Shown: positions 25,956 through 34,370, counted from the first letter of the stretch. The stretch is DNA of 64,000 bases from Proteobacteria bacterium UBA6503 (GCA_002436405.1 DJLZ01000001.1:496713-560712), one strand, 5' to 3'. The notes: generated by a model from the sequence alone, not told the origin. A program made the numbers and translations.

Positions 25956-26630
25956 ATGAAACTGAGAAAAACCCAAATGCCTAAGGTGATAAAGTACTTT
26001 GTATGCAGTGCTTTGTGTTTTGGTGTGTTCTTGATGGTATCTACCAATGCAATGGCGCAAACAAAGTCGGCAAAGGGTATTAATGCGGCCTCAAGTTCAA
26101 TTGGTGCCGTAGTACCTGAACTTGGTAATTTGGAATCTGAGATTCTTGAGTCAATCACCTTAATGGAAGATATGGAAGAGTGTGGTCAGGAAAGCCGTTT
26201 TTACGACCCTGTAGCGGATGCTTGCCGTACAACCGACCCGATTGAGGTTTCATTCAGCCAAGATGCGGATGATACCACAGTGGCCATTCAACGCCCTGAT
26301 GGTTCAAGCGTGAACTACTCACTCGATGGTGAAGATGGTGTGGCGACTATTGTAGAGGGTGAGGGGGATACTGATCCAGATACACCGCCTGTTACTGACC
26401 CAGATGATCCTGATGAAGATGATCCAGAGGTTACACCGCCCCGTGAACGTGAGCGTTGGGTTTGCCGACGAAGTGGTACTACATGGGAGCAGGGAGGTAA
26501 TGCACACCTACCAGGGCGCCTTGGTGGTGCATACTACCTATGCTGTGAAGGTATGCCTGAATCAACAGCAGGTCCAGTAGCAGGCCTAATTGCACGACAA
26601 TGGCCAGGAATACGGGAACACTGCCCTTAA
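25956..26630 (+). CDS. Small secreted Cys-containing protein (B2)
   Basis: Near-copy of the protein at 24414. The signal peptide ends SNAMAQT, followed by the ELGNLESEILESITLMEDME head, acidic linker and RERWVCRR...LCCEGMPE...REHCP tail. The start is unclear. In-frame ATGs exist at 25914 (inside the previous gene), 25935, 25956 and 25977, none with a strong ribosome site. I took 25956 because it gives a normal-length signal peptide. It is the last gene before a strong terminator, so 22155-26630 is probably one operon. Confidence 0.7.
   Translation: MKLRKTQMPKVIKYFVCSALCFGVFLMVSTNAMAQTKSAKGINAASSSIGAVVPELGNLESEILESITLMEDMEECGQESRFYDPVADACRTTDPIEVSFSQDADDTTVAIQRPDGSSVNYSLDGEDGVATIVEGEGDTDPDTPPVTDPDDPDEDDPEVTPPRERERWVCRRSGTTWEQGGNAHLPGRLGGAYYLCCEGMPESTAGPVAGLIARQWPGIREHCP
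26089..26380 (+). repeat. Direct repeat, copy 2 (292 bp)
   Basis: Second copy of the 24514-24805 repeat, 1.6 kb away in the same orientation. Recombination between the copies would delete the whole A2 gene. Confidence 0.85.
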
Positions 26631-26634
26631 ACTT

Positions 26635-26661
26635 AAAAAGCCCCCAGTTGGGGGCTTTTTT
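26635..26661 (+). terminator. Terminator of the secreted-protein operon
   Basis: Stem AAAAAGCCCCCA / TGGGGGCTTTTTT. It is symmetrical, so it may also stop the minus-strand gene at 26688. Confidence 0.9.
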
Positions 26662-26687
26662 AAATTAGGCGTTTGCCTGGCTTATGC

Positions 26688-27182
26688 TTAGTTTGGCAAA
26701 AAGTTTTGGTAGCCACGCTCGCAAGCTTCTTTAAATACACCAAGAACGCTTTCTGGCTCAACGTGTTCACGGGCATGGTCTGCTAGGTGTACGGCGTACA
26801 TACCAAGCGACAGGGCCACGTGTAGTGGGTCTACGCCGTTTTCCTTCATCTGCGGAATAGCTTCGTTCTCAGCATCTTGCAGAGCAGCAGTCTCAGTGGC
26901 AAAAATTTCTTCCTGTAGCGGTAGTTCTTCTGGCCAGTGCCATGAGTGGGTGTCGTTCATGCCTTCAGGGGCGTTTGAAGCGATAACATGAAAAATCTCA
27001 CCTACGTCTGTCATGCCGGCCATGCGCGCAATGCGACCGCAGCCAAGGCCCGTAGCCATAGCGGTAAGGTCAACGTTTAGGTTGCTGCCAGCGGTGTGGC
27101 GCTCAATGATGCTGTTAATAATGCTTACAACAACGTTGTTCACGTTTTCAGCGCGTTGATCATCAGTAGGGATTTGAGACAT
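26688..27182 (-). CDS. Hypothetical helical protein
   Basis: 164 residues, acidic and mostly helical (SIINSIIERHTAGSNLNVDL... HVALSLGMYAVHLADHAREHVEPESVLGVFKEACERGYQNF). His and Glu pairs in the C-terminal half could bind a metal, but no known motif is clear. No signal peptide is seen. Host-like codons. It lies downstream of a 37-residue small ORF on the same strand. I do not recognise the family. Confidence 0.65.
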   Translation of the reverse strand: MSQIPTDDQRAENVNNVVVSIINSIIERHTAGSNLNVDLTAMATGLGCGRIARMAGMTDVGEIFHVIASNAPEGMNDTHSWHWPEELPLQEEIFATETAALQDAENEAIPQMKENGVDPLHVALSLGMYAVHLADHAREHVEPESVLGVFKEACERGYQNFLPN

Positions 27183-27249
27183 GAGAATCCTTTAGAAATT
27201 AGGCAATTTTTATTTTATTTGGTCGCAGTTCAAATGAAGCGTTTAAAGG

Positions 27250-27363
27250 CTACTTTGAACGATGTTGGGCTGACGCACGCTCTGTTGCAAGCTGACGCTG
27301 AGCCGCCATAACCAGAAGGTATGATAGCATGGCTGCACCAGTTGTGTAGAGAACAATTGTCAT
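27250..27363 (-). CDS. Small membrane peptide (37 aa)
   Basis: ATG at 27363 with AAAGGG 8 bases upstream. Encodes MTIVLYTTGAAMLSYLLVMA followed by a basic, Gln-rich tail. One transmembrane helix is likely. It is short and unsupported by similarity. The ribosome site and the hydrophobic-then-basic pattern argue for a real small protein. The remaining intergenic sequence between 27183 and 27534 shows no other feature. Confidence 0.5.
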   Translation of the reverse strand: MTIVLYTTGAAMLSYLLVMAAQRQLATERASAQHRSK

Positions 27364-27534
27364 CTGAAACCCTTTAAAATTAAATAAATGCCTATTCTTT
27401 TATTATGGGGGCGCTGGGGAGTGATATCAACCCACAGTAGCTATATTGCCCCTAATATTTGTTATATTCGTGCAGATAATCCAAAAAATTTCATAAGAAA
27501 TGACAAAATCTCATTTTTTCGCCATACTTAACCT

Positions 27535-28428
27535 ATGGAAAAGAAAAACATTGTTATTTTTGGTGGGACTGGCTTCGTCGGTACAGCCGTTGCCCATGAG
27601 GCAGCCGCAGCTGGCTATAAAGTTACCATCGTCACCCGTCAACACACCCCGCCTGAAAAAGGCCCCTACGCCGATAGTTTTGACTATAAAATTTGCGAGT
27701 ACGACAAGCGCGATAACCTAGAAGTTGTGCTTGAAGATGCCTTTGCCGTGGTGAACTGCATCGGTATTTTGTATGAAACTAAAAACGCTAAGTTTGATGA
27801 TGTTCATTTGCAGCTGCCGCACACAATTGCAAAAGTGGCCGCCGAAAAAGGCGTGCAGCGCTTTGTGCAGGTGTCATCACTCGGTGTTTATGCCACGTCA
27901 GACTATGGCAAAAGCAAAAAACAGGGCGAAATGGCCATCCGTAAAGAATTCCCCACCGCGACCATGCTGCGCCCGAGCGTAATTTTTGGTAAAGACGATG
28001 AATTTTTTAATATGTTTAACAAGCTAAGCAAATTCTTACCAGTTTTGCCTTTGATTGGTGGCGGTAAAACTGTTTTGCAGCCCGTGTATGTACACGATGT
28101 GGCAAAAGCAGCTATCGCGGCCTTGACCGACCCTAAGGCTCAAGGCGCCGTTTATGAATTAGGCGGCCCTGAAAAGCTGACCTTTAAGCAAATTTACCAA
28201 CGTATGTTCAAGCACACGGGCCGTAAACGGATTCTTATGCCGCTGCCTTGGGCGATTTCATATGTGCAGGCGCGTTTGTTTGGCTTGATGCCAAAGCCGT
28301 TGTTAACAGTGGATCAGGTAAAGTCGCTTGAGGTGGATAATGTGGTCACCGCAGAGGCCAAAACCCTTACAGACTTGGGCCTTCATCCAACCCCATTAGA
28401 CGAGATACTCCCTCAATATCTAAGCTAA
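27535..28428 (+). CDS. NAD(P)-binding epimerase-like protein (NDUFA9-like)
   Basis: 297 residues. It begins with a Rossmann motif GGTGFVG. SSLGVYATSDYGKSKKQGE (YxxSK-like) and LRPSVIFGKDDEFFNMF follow. This is the pattern of alphaproteobacterial NDUFA9-like or atypical short-chain reductases, which are linked to complex I assembly or quinone metabolism. Substrate unknown. Its last 62 bases overlap the 3' end of the convergent glycerophosphodiester phosphodiesterase gene. Confidence 0.85.
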   Translation: MEKKNIVIFGGTGFVGTAVAHEAAAAGYKVTIVTRQHTPPEKGPYADSFDYKICEYDKRDNLEVVLEDAFAVVNCIGILYETKNAKFDDVHLQLPHTIAKVAAEKGVQRFVQVSSLGVYATSDYGKSKKQGEMAIRKEFPTATMLRPSVIFGKDDEFFNMFNKLSKFLPVLPLIGGGKTVLQPVYVHDVAKAAIAALTDPKAQGAVYELGGPEKLTFKQIYQRMFKHTGRKRILMPLPWAISYVQARLFGLMPKPLLTVDQVKSLEVDNVVTAEAKTLTDLGLHPTPLDEILPQYLS

Positions 28429-29305
28429 TCTGAGGGATAAGCTCAAGCATCTCAGGCACGTAGTCAGTAATAATACTTAACTGTACACCGTGTTCTTTGC
28501 ACAGGTTTACAGCTGTTGCGATTTGCTCATGCATTTGCGCGGGAAGGTTTTCATGCAGTGCCCAAGTGTTAATACTCAGGTTATATTGCTCGCAAAGGGC
28601 GACGACTTCTTCGTGCATGCTATCAATGCAGGGGTGCACATATTGCACATCCGCCCGGCGAATAGCTTCTAGCACATTGGCAACATTGAACATGCGATAC
28701 CATGAGTCGTCAGGGCAGTCGTCACCATAAATGGGGCGTTCGTCTTTTTTGACAGTCTCAAAAAGTTGGGCGCGGGGCACATCGGGCAGGCGCTCTTTCA
28801 TGGCGACCAAATCCCAAATACTAAAAGATGAAACAATGATTGAGCCTGGGTGCTCGGCAATTTCGTCAGCCAGCAAGTCAACCAAAGTAGGTTTGCCCGC
28901 TGTGAATTTTGCCGTATCTGTGCCTTTAACGTCCTTAATTTCAATGTTTAGGGCAACGTCTTTGCAAAGGTCTAAAACTTCGCGCAGGGTGGGGATGGTG
29001 TGGGTCCCTTGGGGGCCAACTTTAAACTGCTGTAAATCTTCAAGGGTATGGTCAGCCACAAAGCCAATATCAGACTCTGAGCTTTGGTGGCCAAAAACGT
29101 GGTTTGAAAGGGCGTTTGAATGAATCACCACAAGGTGGTTGTCTGCTGTTTGAACAGCATCAACTTCGATGAGTTTAGCCCCGTTTTTGATGGCCAACTC
29201 GATAGACTCTAGCGTATTTTCAGGCGGTTTAACTTGCCCGATGTTTTGTGCGTGAGGGCTGTCTGTACAGCCTGAGCCTCGGTGGCCACCAATAATAACG
29301 GTCAT
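28367..29305 (-). CDS. Glycerophosphodiester phosphodiesterase family protein
   Basis: 312 residues with the GDPD TIM-barrel start GGHRGSG, then PENTLESIELAIKNGAKLIEVDAV, IHSNAL and later NIEIKD and INTWALHE segments. It hydrolyses glycerophosphodiesters to glycerol-3-phosphate and an alcohol. No signal peptide is seen, so it is probably cytoplasmic. AGGAG lies 8 bases before the ATG. The 3' end is antisense to the epimerase-like gene over 62 bases. Confidence 0.88.
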   Translation of the reverse strand: MTVIIGGHRGSGCTDSPHAQNIGQVKPPENTLESIELAIKNGAKLIEVDAVQTADNHLVVIHSNALSNHVFGHQSSESDIGFVADHTLEDLQQFKVGPQGTHTIPTLREVLDLCKDVALNIEIKDVKGTDTAKFTAGKPTLVDLLADEIAEHPGSIIVSSFSIWDLVAMKERLPDVPRAQLFETVKKDERPIYGDDCPDDSWYRMFNVANVLEAIRRADVQYVHPCIDSMHEEVVALCEQYNLSINTWALHENLPAQMHEQIATAVNLCKEHGVQLSIITDYVPEMLELIPQISLDIEGVSRLMGLDEGPSL

Positions 29306-29354
29306 CTAAATGACTCCTAAATAAATAGGCGTGGGCTTTAGATGGGAAGTCCTA

Positions 29355-29795
29355 TTATTTAAGGAAGCTTTCCATCATCCAAACGTGCTTCTCGTGGCTT
29401 TGCACACGAGCAATCATCATATCTTCTGAAGCATCATCACCAGCGTCGCCAGCAGCTTCAATAGCTTCTTTCGCACGCTCAATAAGTACTTTGTGGCCTT
29501 CTACAAGGTCAGCCACCATGGCTTTGGCTTCTAGGCCGCTGTCGCCATCTTTAATTGGGCTTAGCTTATGGAATTCAGCGTAGCTGCCTGGGGCTTTAGT
29601 GCCTAGGGCACGAATACGCTCAGCAATTTCGTCAACCGCTGTGAAAAGCTCTGTGTATTGGCCTTCAAACATTGTGTGTAGGCTCGGGAAGTATGGGCCC
29701 TCAACGTTCCAGTGGTAGTTATGTGTTTTCACCATCAGGTTATAGCTATCAGCCAGTACGTTTGAAAGTGCAGCTGCTACTTTGTTGTTTGCCAT
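29355..29795 (-). CDS. dps: Dps-family ferritin-like DNA-protection protein
   Basis: 146 residues with the Dps four-helix layout: THNYHWNVEGPYFPSLHTMFEGQYTELFTAVDEIAERIRALG carries the ferroxidase ligands His, Asp and Glu shared between subunits. It would oxidise and store iron using hydrogen peroxide and protect DNA. The N-terminal tail is short and not Lys-rich, so DNA binding may be weak. GGAAG precedes the ATG. Confidence 0.93.
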   Translation of the reverse strand: MANNKVAAALSNVLADSYNLMVKTHNYHWNVEGPYFPSLHTMFEGQYTELFTAVDEIAERIRALGTKAPGSYAEFHKLSPIKDGDSGLEAKAMVADLVEGHKVLIERAKEAIEAAGDAGDDASEDMMIARVQSHEKHVWMMESFLK

Positions 29796-29911
29796 GATTA
29801 GGTCTTCCTTTTTTATTGGTTCTTCATCTATTTATAATTATACGCCTCTACCAACTCAAAAACAGTATAAAAGTTCCGAAAAACTGGCCCTTATACGTTT
29901 AACTTATGTAC

Positions 29912-31009
29912 TTAGCTGGCTTGCTTCATGTCAGCAATATCTTGGTCAGTAATAGGGGCTAAGTGGCTTACAAATTGGTCAGTCACTGATTCCCACGAGA
30001 AGGTTTCAGCATGGGCACGGCAGGCCGCACGGTCAGCTGTTTTAAGAGCTTCTTTTGTGGCAAGCGCAAGTGCATTTGATGAGCCATTCTTAGCAAGTGC
30101 CCCCACTTTTGAAACATCTTTTGCACGGCCTAAAATGTCTTTCGGGCCGGTTACATCAAAGGCGGCAACAGGTAGGCCGCAAGCCAAAGCTTCGGTCACG
30201 ACATTACCAAATGTTTCACTCTTACTCGGGAAGGTGAAAATATCGGCATTTTGCAGATGTGCCACCATATCTTCATCGCTAAGTTTACCTGTAAAGGTAA
30301 CGTCAGGGTATTTAGCTTCAAGCTCGGCGCGGGCAGGGCCATCGCCTACAATCACTTTGCTGCCGTCAAAGTCCATGCTCAAGAAGGCTTCTAGATTTTT
30401 CTCAACCGCAACACGACCTGTGCAAATGGCAATAGGGCGCTTTAGGGTTTTGTAAATGGCAGGCTCTGCGCTTTTAGTTGCGTTAAATTTTGAAAGGTCA
30501 ACACCGCGTGACCAAAGTGCGGCGTTGGTGAAGCCATTTTCAGTGAGGCAGTCAATCATTGATTGGCTTGGCACCATCACTGCCTGAGATGGACGATGGA
30601 ACCAGTTCATAAACTTGTACCCCCAGCTCTCAGGGATTGGGCTTCGGGCGGCCACGTACTCAGGGAAGCGTGTATGGAAAGCTGTTGTAAATGGCAAGCC
30701 ACGCTTTAGGCAGTAGCTGCGTGCGGCAAAGCCAATAGGGCCTTCGGTTGCAATATGGATGCAATCAGGCTGCATGTTATCAAGCAATGCCCAAACACGG
30801 CTTTTGCAAAAAATAGCGAGGCGAATTTCTGGGTAAGTGGGGCAGGGGATGGTTTTAAAGTCAAGCGGGGTAATAGGGGTTACTTTATGGCCACGGCCTT
30901 CAAGGTGCTTGATGGTTGTTTGCAAGCTGCGAACAACGCCGTTGACTTGTGGTAACCATGCGTCGGTAATCAGTGCGATGTGCATGTTTTGCTTGTTATG
31001 TGTTGGCAT
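29912..31009 (-). CDS. Glycosyltransferase family 4 (mannosyltransferase-like)
   Basis: 365 residues, GT-B fold. The acceptor-side start HIALITDAWLPQVNGVV and the donor-side motif FTFPSKSETFGNVVTEALACGLPVAAFD (E-x7-E) are typical of GDP-mannose-dependent alpha-mannosyltransferases acting on lipid or sugar acceptors. It probably adds sugars to envelope lipids. It faces away from the diacylglycerol kinase-like gene across a 114-base gap, and both suit lipid metabolism. An internal ATG at residue 9 matches the usual family start; I kept the longer frame, which has AGGGG upstream. Confidence 0.87.
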   Translation of the reverse strand: MPTHNKQNMHIALITDAWLPQVNGVVRSLQTTIKHLEGRGHKVTPITPLDFKTIPCPTYPEIRLAIFCKSRVWALLDNMQPDCIHIATEGPIGFAARSYCLKRGLPFTTAFHTRFPEYVAARSPIPESWGYKFMNWFHRPSQAVMVPSQSMIDCLTENGFTNAALWSRGVDLSKFNATKSAEPAIYKTLKRPIAICTGRVAVEKNLEAFLSMDFDGSKVIVGDGPARAELEAKYPDVTFTGKLSDEDMVAHLQNADIFTFPSKSETFGNVVTEALACGLPVAAFDVTGPKDILGRAKDVSKVGALAKNGSSNALALATKEALKTADRAACRAHAETFSWESVTDQFVSHLAPITDQDIADMKQAS

Positions 31010-31123
31010 TGCAGCCCCCTTGTGTTTGTAAGCTTTAAATTTCGGTTTTACCTTGGTATTTCACCTGCCCATAGTATAATTCACCACACACAAATTACGA
31101 GTAAAAACCAAATTTAGGCCCTT

Positions 31124-32122
31124 ATGGTAATGACCACAAAAACTACCCCCAAAAAGACACCTCAAAAGGCAGCAGCCCAAAAAACTGTGCGCCGTAAAAA
31201 TGCCCGCAACCTTACCCAGCGCCCCCGTATGTTGATTATTTTTAACCCGACTGCGGGCCAACGTAAGCAGCATCTGCTGACCCAAACCGTGCAGTGCATT
31301 TTGAAATATAAGTGGGACGTTACCCTTAAACCAACCCACAAAGCAGGCGACGCCATTGAGCTTGCACGCTGGGCTGTGGAAGATGATAAATACCAAATTG
31401 TGTGTGCCGCTGGTGGTGATGGTACTATTAACGAAGTGGTTACAGGCTTGCTACACTCAAAAGGGCATCATGTACCGTTGGGCATTATACCACTAGGCAC
31501 AGCTAACGTTTTAGCGAACGAGCTTGGCTACGGCAAAACCCCAAAAGAGTGGGCCCAAAGCCTAACCCGTAACAAAAGCCATGTTGTGCACGTGGGTGAA
31601 GTTCAGCAAACAAATTCTAAAAAAGAAGCCCGTGCTTTTATTTGCATGGCAGGTATTGGTTTTGATGCCGCCGTTGTGGCAAGCGTGAGCAGCCCACTGA
31701 AGAAAAAGATTGGTAAGGGGGCATATATTTGGCGCTCGCTCCAATTAATGGTGGGCCTTAACCAAACTGAATATGACGTTAAAATTGATGGCAAAGACCA
31801 AGGCAAAGCGACTGCGGTTGTTGCGTGTAATGGTCGTTTTTACGGTGGCCGATTTGTGCTGGCCCCTAAAGCTAAAATTACAGAAGGCAGCCTATATTTT
31901 GCCGTGTTTGATGGCAAAGGCTTGGGCGCGATTATTCGCCTAATGGTTGGCCTTGGGATGAACCGTGCCCACAAACTTAAAGGCATGCGTTTGATTAAAG
32001 GCACGAAGCTTGAGGTCACCAATGGACGTGGTGAACCTATTCAGGCTGATGGTGATAACGCCGCCAACCTACCTGCCACTTTTACGATGGCAAAAGGAAC
32101 GGTGACAGTTATTAAGCCTTAA
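31124..32122 (+). CDS. Diacylglycerol/sphingosine kinase-family lipid kinase (YegS/DagK-like)
   Basis: 332 residues. A basic ~30-residue N-terminal extension rich in Lys and Thr precedes the catalytic domain. Domain motifs are IIFNPTAGQRK, CAAGGDGTINEVVTGL and GIIPLGTANVLANEL, the ATP-binding pattern of the DAGK_cat family. The substrate may be a membrane lipid. The basic extension could aid membrane contact. A terminator follows. Confidence 0.9.
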   Translation: MVMTTKTTPKKTPQKAAAQKTVRRKNARNLTQRPRMLIIFNPTAGQRKQHLLTQTVQCILKYKWDVTLKPTHKAGDAIELARWAVEDDKYQIVCAAGGDGTINEVVTGLLHSKGHHVPLGIIPLGTANVLANELGYGKTPKEWAQSLTRNKSHVVHVGEVQQTNSKKEARAFICMAGIGFDAAVVASVSSPLKKKIGKGAYIWRSLQLMVGLNQTEYDVKIDGKDQGKATAVVACNGRFYGGRFVLAPKAKITEGSLYFAVFDGKGLGAIIRLMVGLGMNRAHKLKGMRLIKGTKLEVTNGRGEPIQADGDNAANLPATFTMAKGTVTVIKP

Positions 32123-32141
32123 TGGGTTTGATATAAAAACC

Positions 32142-32170
32142 AAAAAGAGCACCCCGCAGGGTGCTCTTTT
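32142..32170 (+). terminator. Terminator after the lipid kinase gene
   Basis: Stem AAAAGAGCACCC / GGGTGCTCTTTT. It is symmetrical and could also end the minus-strand gene at 32182. Confidence 0.9.
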
Positions 32171-32181
32171 ATTATTCGTTA

Positions 32182-32559
32182 TTACGTACGGGGGCGCCGT
32201 TTGATGGCAATGTAGTTGCCACGGTTTGCCGCATCCGCAAGGATGAAAAGATCCTTCCGCATTTTGCCACGATGGGCATAGGCAAAGCCGCTAATCATGC
32301 CGCGCCAGCGACGTTCGGTAATGCGACCATTCCACACACGTTCGTGGGTGTCTTTGTCGAAGATGATGATTTCATCACCCACCTGCAGGTCGACCACTTC
32401 ATCGCTGTAGAACAAGCGCACGGCCTGCCAGCGAAGGGGGTATTCCTGGGTTTCGATGGTGGCAATCTTCCAGCCTTTATCTTCGGCTGACTCCCTGAGG
32501 AGAACGGGGTAGCTGCTCACGCCCGATGTCGTCAGGGCAATGGTGGTATTAAGTTTCAT
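32182..32559 (-). CDS. Orphan small protein, first of three related cassettes
   Basis: 125 residues from the ATG at 32559. The body contains LQVGDEIIIFDKDTHERVWNGRITERRWRGM, which resembles segments in the two genes at 32704 and 33560 (GD-L-x-I-x-D/N-x-x-G...W-x-G-x-x-T). No signal peptide or catalytic motif is seen. Codons are GC-rich compared with neighbours. It has its own promoter (32622-32649) and pyrimidine-rich leader. Function unknown; the strand-rich pattern suggests a small beta-barrel. Confidence 0.7.
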   Translation of the reverse strand: MKLNTTIALTTSGVSSYPVLLRESAEDKGWKIATIETQEYPLRWQAVRLFYSDEVVDLQVGDEIIIFDKDTHERVWNGRITERRWRGMISGFAYAHRGKMRKDLFILADAANRGNYIAIKRRPRT

Positions 32560-32621
32560 GGGGGTATTCCCGAAAGAGAAATAAGAGAATAGAAAAACAT
32601 AGGAAGATAATAAGTAACTGC

Positions 32622-32649
32622 AATGTAGCAAATGCGCGGTATTAGTCAA
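32622..32649 (-). promoter_or_regulatory. Promoter of the 32182 gene
   Basis: TTGACT (32644-32649), 16-base spacer, TACATT (32622-32627) on the minus strand. The leader TTATCTTCCTATG-TTTTTCTATTCTC follows. Confidence 0.6.
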
Positions 32650-32652
32650 TAA

Positions 32653-32682
32653 AAACACCCCCAGCATAAGCTGAGGGTGTTT
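32653..32682 (-). terminator. Terminator after the 32704 gene
   Basis: Stem AAACACCC / GGGTGTTT around CAGCATAAGCTG, followed on the minus strand by T residues. Confidence 0.8.
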
Positions 32683-32703
32683 CGATAGGTGTAATGCTTT
32701 GGC

Positions 32704-33378
32704 TTAAACCAAGCGCTGTGCCCTCAGCAAAATGACCTGCTGATTGGTGCGCATGGCCTCGAACAGCAGTTCCCATTCGGGCAGCCGTTCCATCAGGCGC
32801 TTGAAGCCCGCTTCCATCCCTTTCAGGATATCTTCGGTCAGTTCAACCTGTGCGGTGGCAACGCCATCAGCATCCAGCAGGGTGAGGGTATCACCCGCTT
32901 CGAGCATATGAACATCATCATCGGTGCAGAACAGCCGCCAGTGGAGTTTTTCTTTGAATTCCTGCGCCGCCGCCTTGTTCGGCGTAAGCCAGCCAAGGGT
33001 GCCCGCGGTAGCGTCTCTGAGGATGGGGGTCTTCAGTACCAGACGCATAGGGTCGCCGTTGGCATAAGCGTCGGCAATCAGGCCGATGAAACATTCATTC
33101 GGGTTGGGCAGTTCTTTTACGAACACCTGTGGTATTACGTGCCCTTCGGGCAGGTTGATCAGGTGGCCGCCGCCGGCTTCAGCATTCTGCTGTTTGTATT
33201 CACCGGGGAAGATGCTCATGTTCCAGTGGGTACCAATCAGCAAGTCGCCGATAGAGAGCGGAACCATACGGCCGGTGCCTTCTTCGCAAAGCATGAAAAC
33301 TTTTGCGCGAGGGCAGACCGTCAGCACACCGTGCACTTCGTCGGTGAGCATTGAGTTGGGGTTGAGATTCGTCGTCAT
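32704..33378 (-). CDS. Orphan protein, second of three related cassettes
   Basis: 224 residues from ATG 33378. A central PNPNECF-IGLIADAYANGD region is followed by the shared C-terminal module LEAGDTLTLLDADGVATAQVELTEDILKGM. No export signal. GC-rich codons. The upstream leader has TATATCTTCTTTTCTTTTTCCC, and TATACA and TTGACG lie further up, though with 23 bases between them they do not form a normal promoter. Function unknown. Confidence 0.7.
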   Translation of the reverse strand: MTTNLNPNSMLTDEVHGVLTVCPRAKVFMLCEEGTGRMVPLSIGDLLIGTHWNMSIFPGEYKQQNAEAGGGHLINLPEGHVIPQVFVKELPNPNECFIGLIADAYANGDPMRLVLKTPILRDATAGTLGWLTPNKAAAQEFKEKLHWRLFCTDDDVHMLEAGDTLTLLDADGVATAQVELTEDILKGMEAGFKRLMERLPEWELLFEAMRTNQQVILLRAQRLV

Positions 33379-33502
33379 AAAACGATGCCTTCTATGAAGA
33401 ATAGGGAAAAAGAAAAGAAGATATAAATTGAAGTGTATACATTTGCGATAAAAAGCCGCAGTCGTCAAGGGCTAATCCGATGTTTTTAAACACGAAAGCA
33501 AT

Positions 33503-33536
33503 AAAAAACACCCCCAGAATAAACTGGGGGTGTTTT
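33503..33536 (-). terminator. Terminator after the 33560 gene
   Basis: Stem AAAACACCCCCAG / CTGGGGGTGTTTT. It is close in sequence to the terminator at 32653, suggesting a shared origin of the units. Confidence 0.9.
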
Positions 33537-33559
33537 GCGTGATGTGTTGTCTCGAGGTA

Positions 33560-34273
33560 TTACTTCTCGTCGGGCTTGGCCTTTTCGAGAACGCACGGCA
33601 GTTCCTGGAAGAACGACTTGATCAGAAACTGGATTTCCGGCGTCGGCTTCTTCTGCCTGTCGTAGCATGAACGCTGCAAGGCTTCCATACGACGCTTGGT
33701 CATGGTGCCCTGCCAGATGATGCGCGTACCCGTCTTGTTATAGATGGTCAGCTTGTCATCTTCGCGCAGCATATTAAGGGCTGCATAGCTGTGCTTTTGC
33801 GTGTCGAAAACCGACCAGCCAATGTTGCCTTCCATACCCTGTTCGTGGAAGGCCTCAAGCCGACCACTGACGAATTTCTTCGACGGGTTGGTCAGCGGCT
33901 TTGCCGCAAAGTCGACGGTGACGTCTTTTTCCTGCATGTAGGCAGAAAGCCAAGACAGGATTTCATCCCGCTCGACAGGCATACGCCAGAAAAAGATATG
34001 GCGCTCGTAGCCCCATTCGTCTTTGTCGGTCAGGCTGATGAGGGTACCGATGTTGCCGTTCAGCTTGTCTTTGCCATGGTAGTGGAACTTGACAGTGAAC
34101 TTCTGGGCACTTTTGCCTTCACCAATGGTGACACGGTCACCTTCGGCCAGCAAAAAGCAGCGGCGGGTTTTGTTGTCACGCACGACGAACTCGCCGTGGG
34201 TGCTGCTGGTAACTTCGAGTTTCCCCGTAATGCTGCGGATGCGGCTGGGGATTGTGAAATTGGCTTTCGCCAT
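33560..34273 (-). CDS. Orphan protein, third of three related cassettes
   Basis: 237 residues from the ATG at 34273 with GGAGA upstream. N-terminal strand-rich part (FVVRDNKTRRCFLLAEGDRVTIGEG). The C-terminal module MLREDDKLTIYNKTGTRIIWQGTMTKRRM matches those in the 32182 and 32704 proteins. No catalytic motif. GC-rich codons. Its -10 and leader (TGTATACATTG... AATATCTTCCTTCTTTTTTC) resemble those of the neighbouring unit. Function unknown. Confidence 0.7.
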   Translation of the reverse strand: MAKANFTIPSRIRSITGKLEVTSSTHGEFVVRDNKTRRCFLLAEGDRVTIGEGKSAQKFTVKFHYHGKDKLNGNIGTLISLTDKDEWGYERHIFFWRMPVERDEILSWLSAYMQEKDVTVDFAAKPLTNPSKKFVSGRLEAFHEQGMEGNIGWSVFDTQKHSYAALNMLREDDKLTIYNKTGTRIIWQGTMTKRRMEALQRSCYDRQKKPTPEIQFLIKSFFQELPCVLEKAKPDEK

Positions 34274-34341
34274 AGGGAATCTCCTTTAAAGGAAGAATCG
34301 AATAGAAAAAAGAAGGAAGATATTTAGATATGTGGGTTCAA

Positions 34342-34370
34342 TGTATACACCTATCAGCGGGTAAACGCAA
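34342..34370 (-). promoter_or_regulatory. Promoter of the 33560 gene
   Basis: TTGCGT (34365-34370), 17-base spacer, TATACA (34342-34347) on the minus strand. The -35 lies within the last codons of the upstream transporter gene. Confidence 0.55.
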
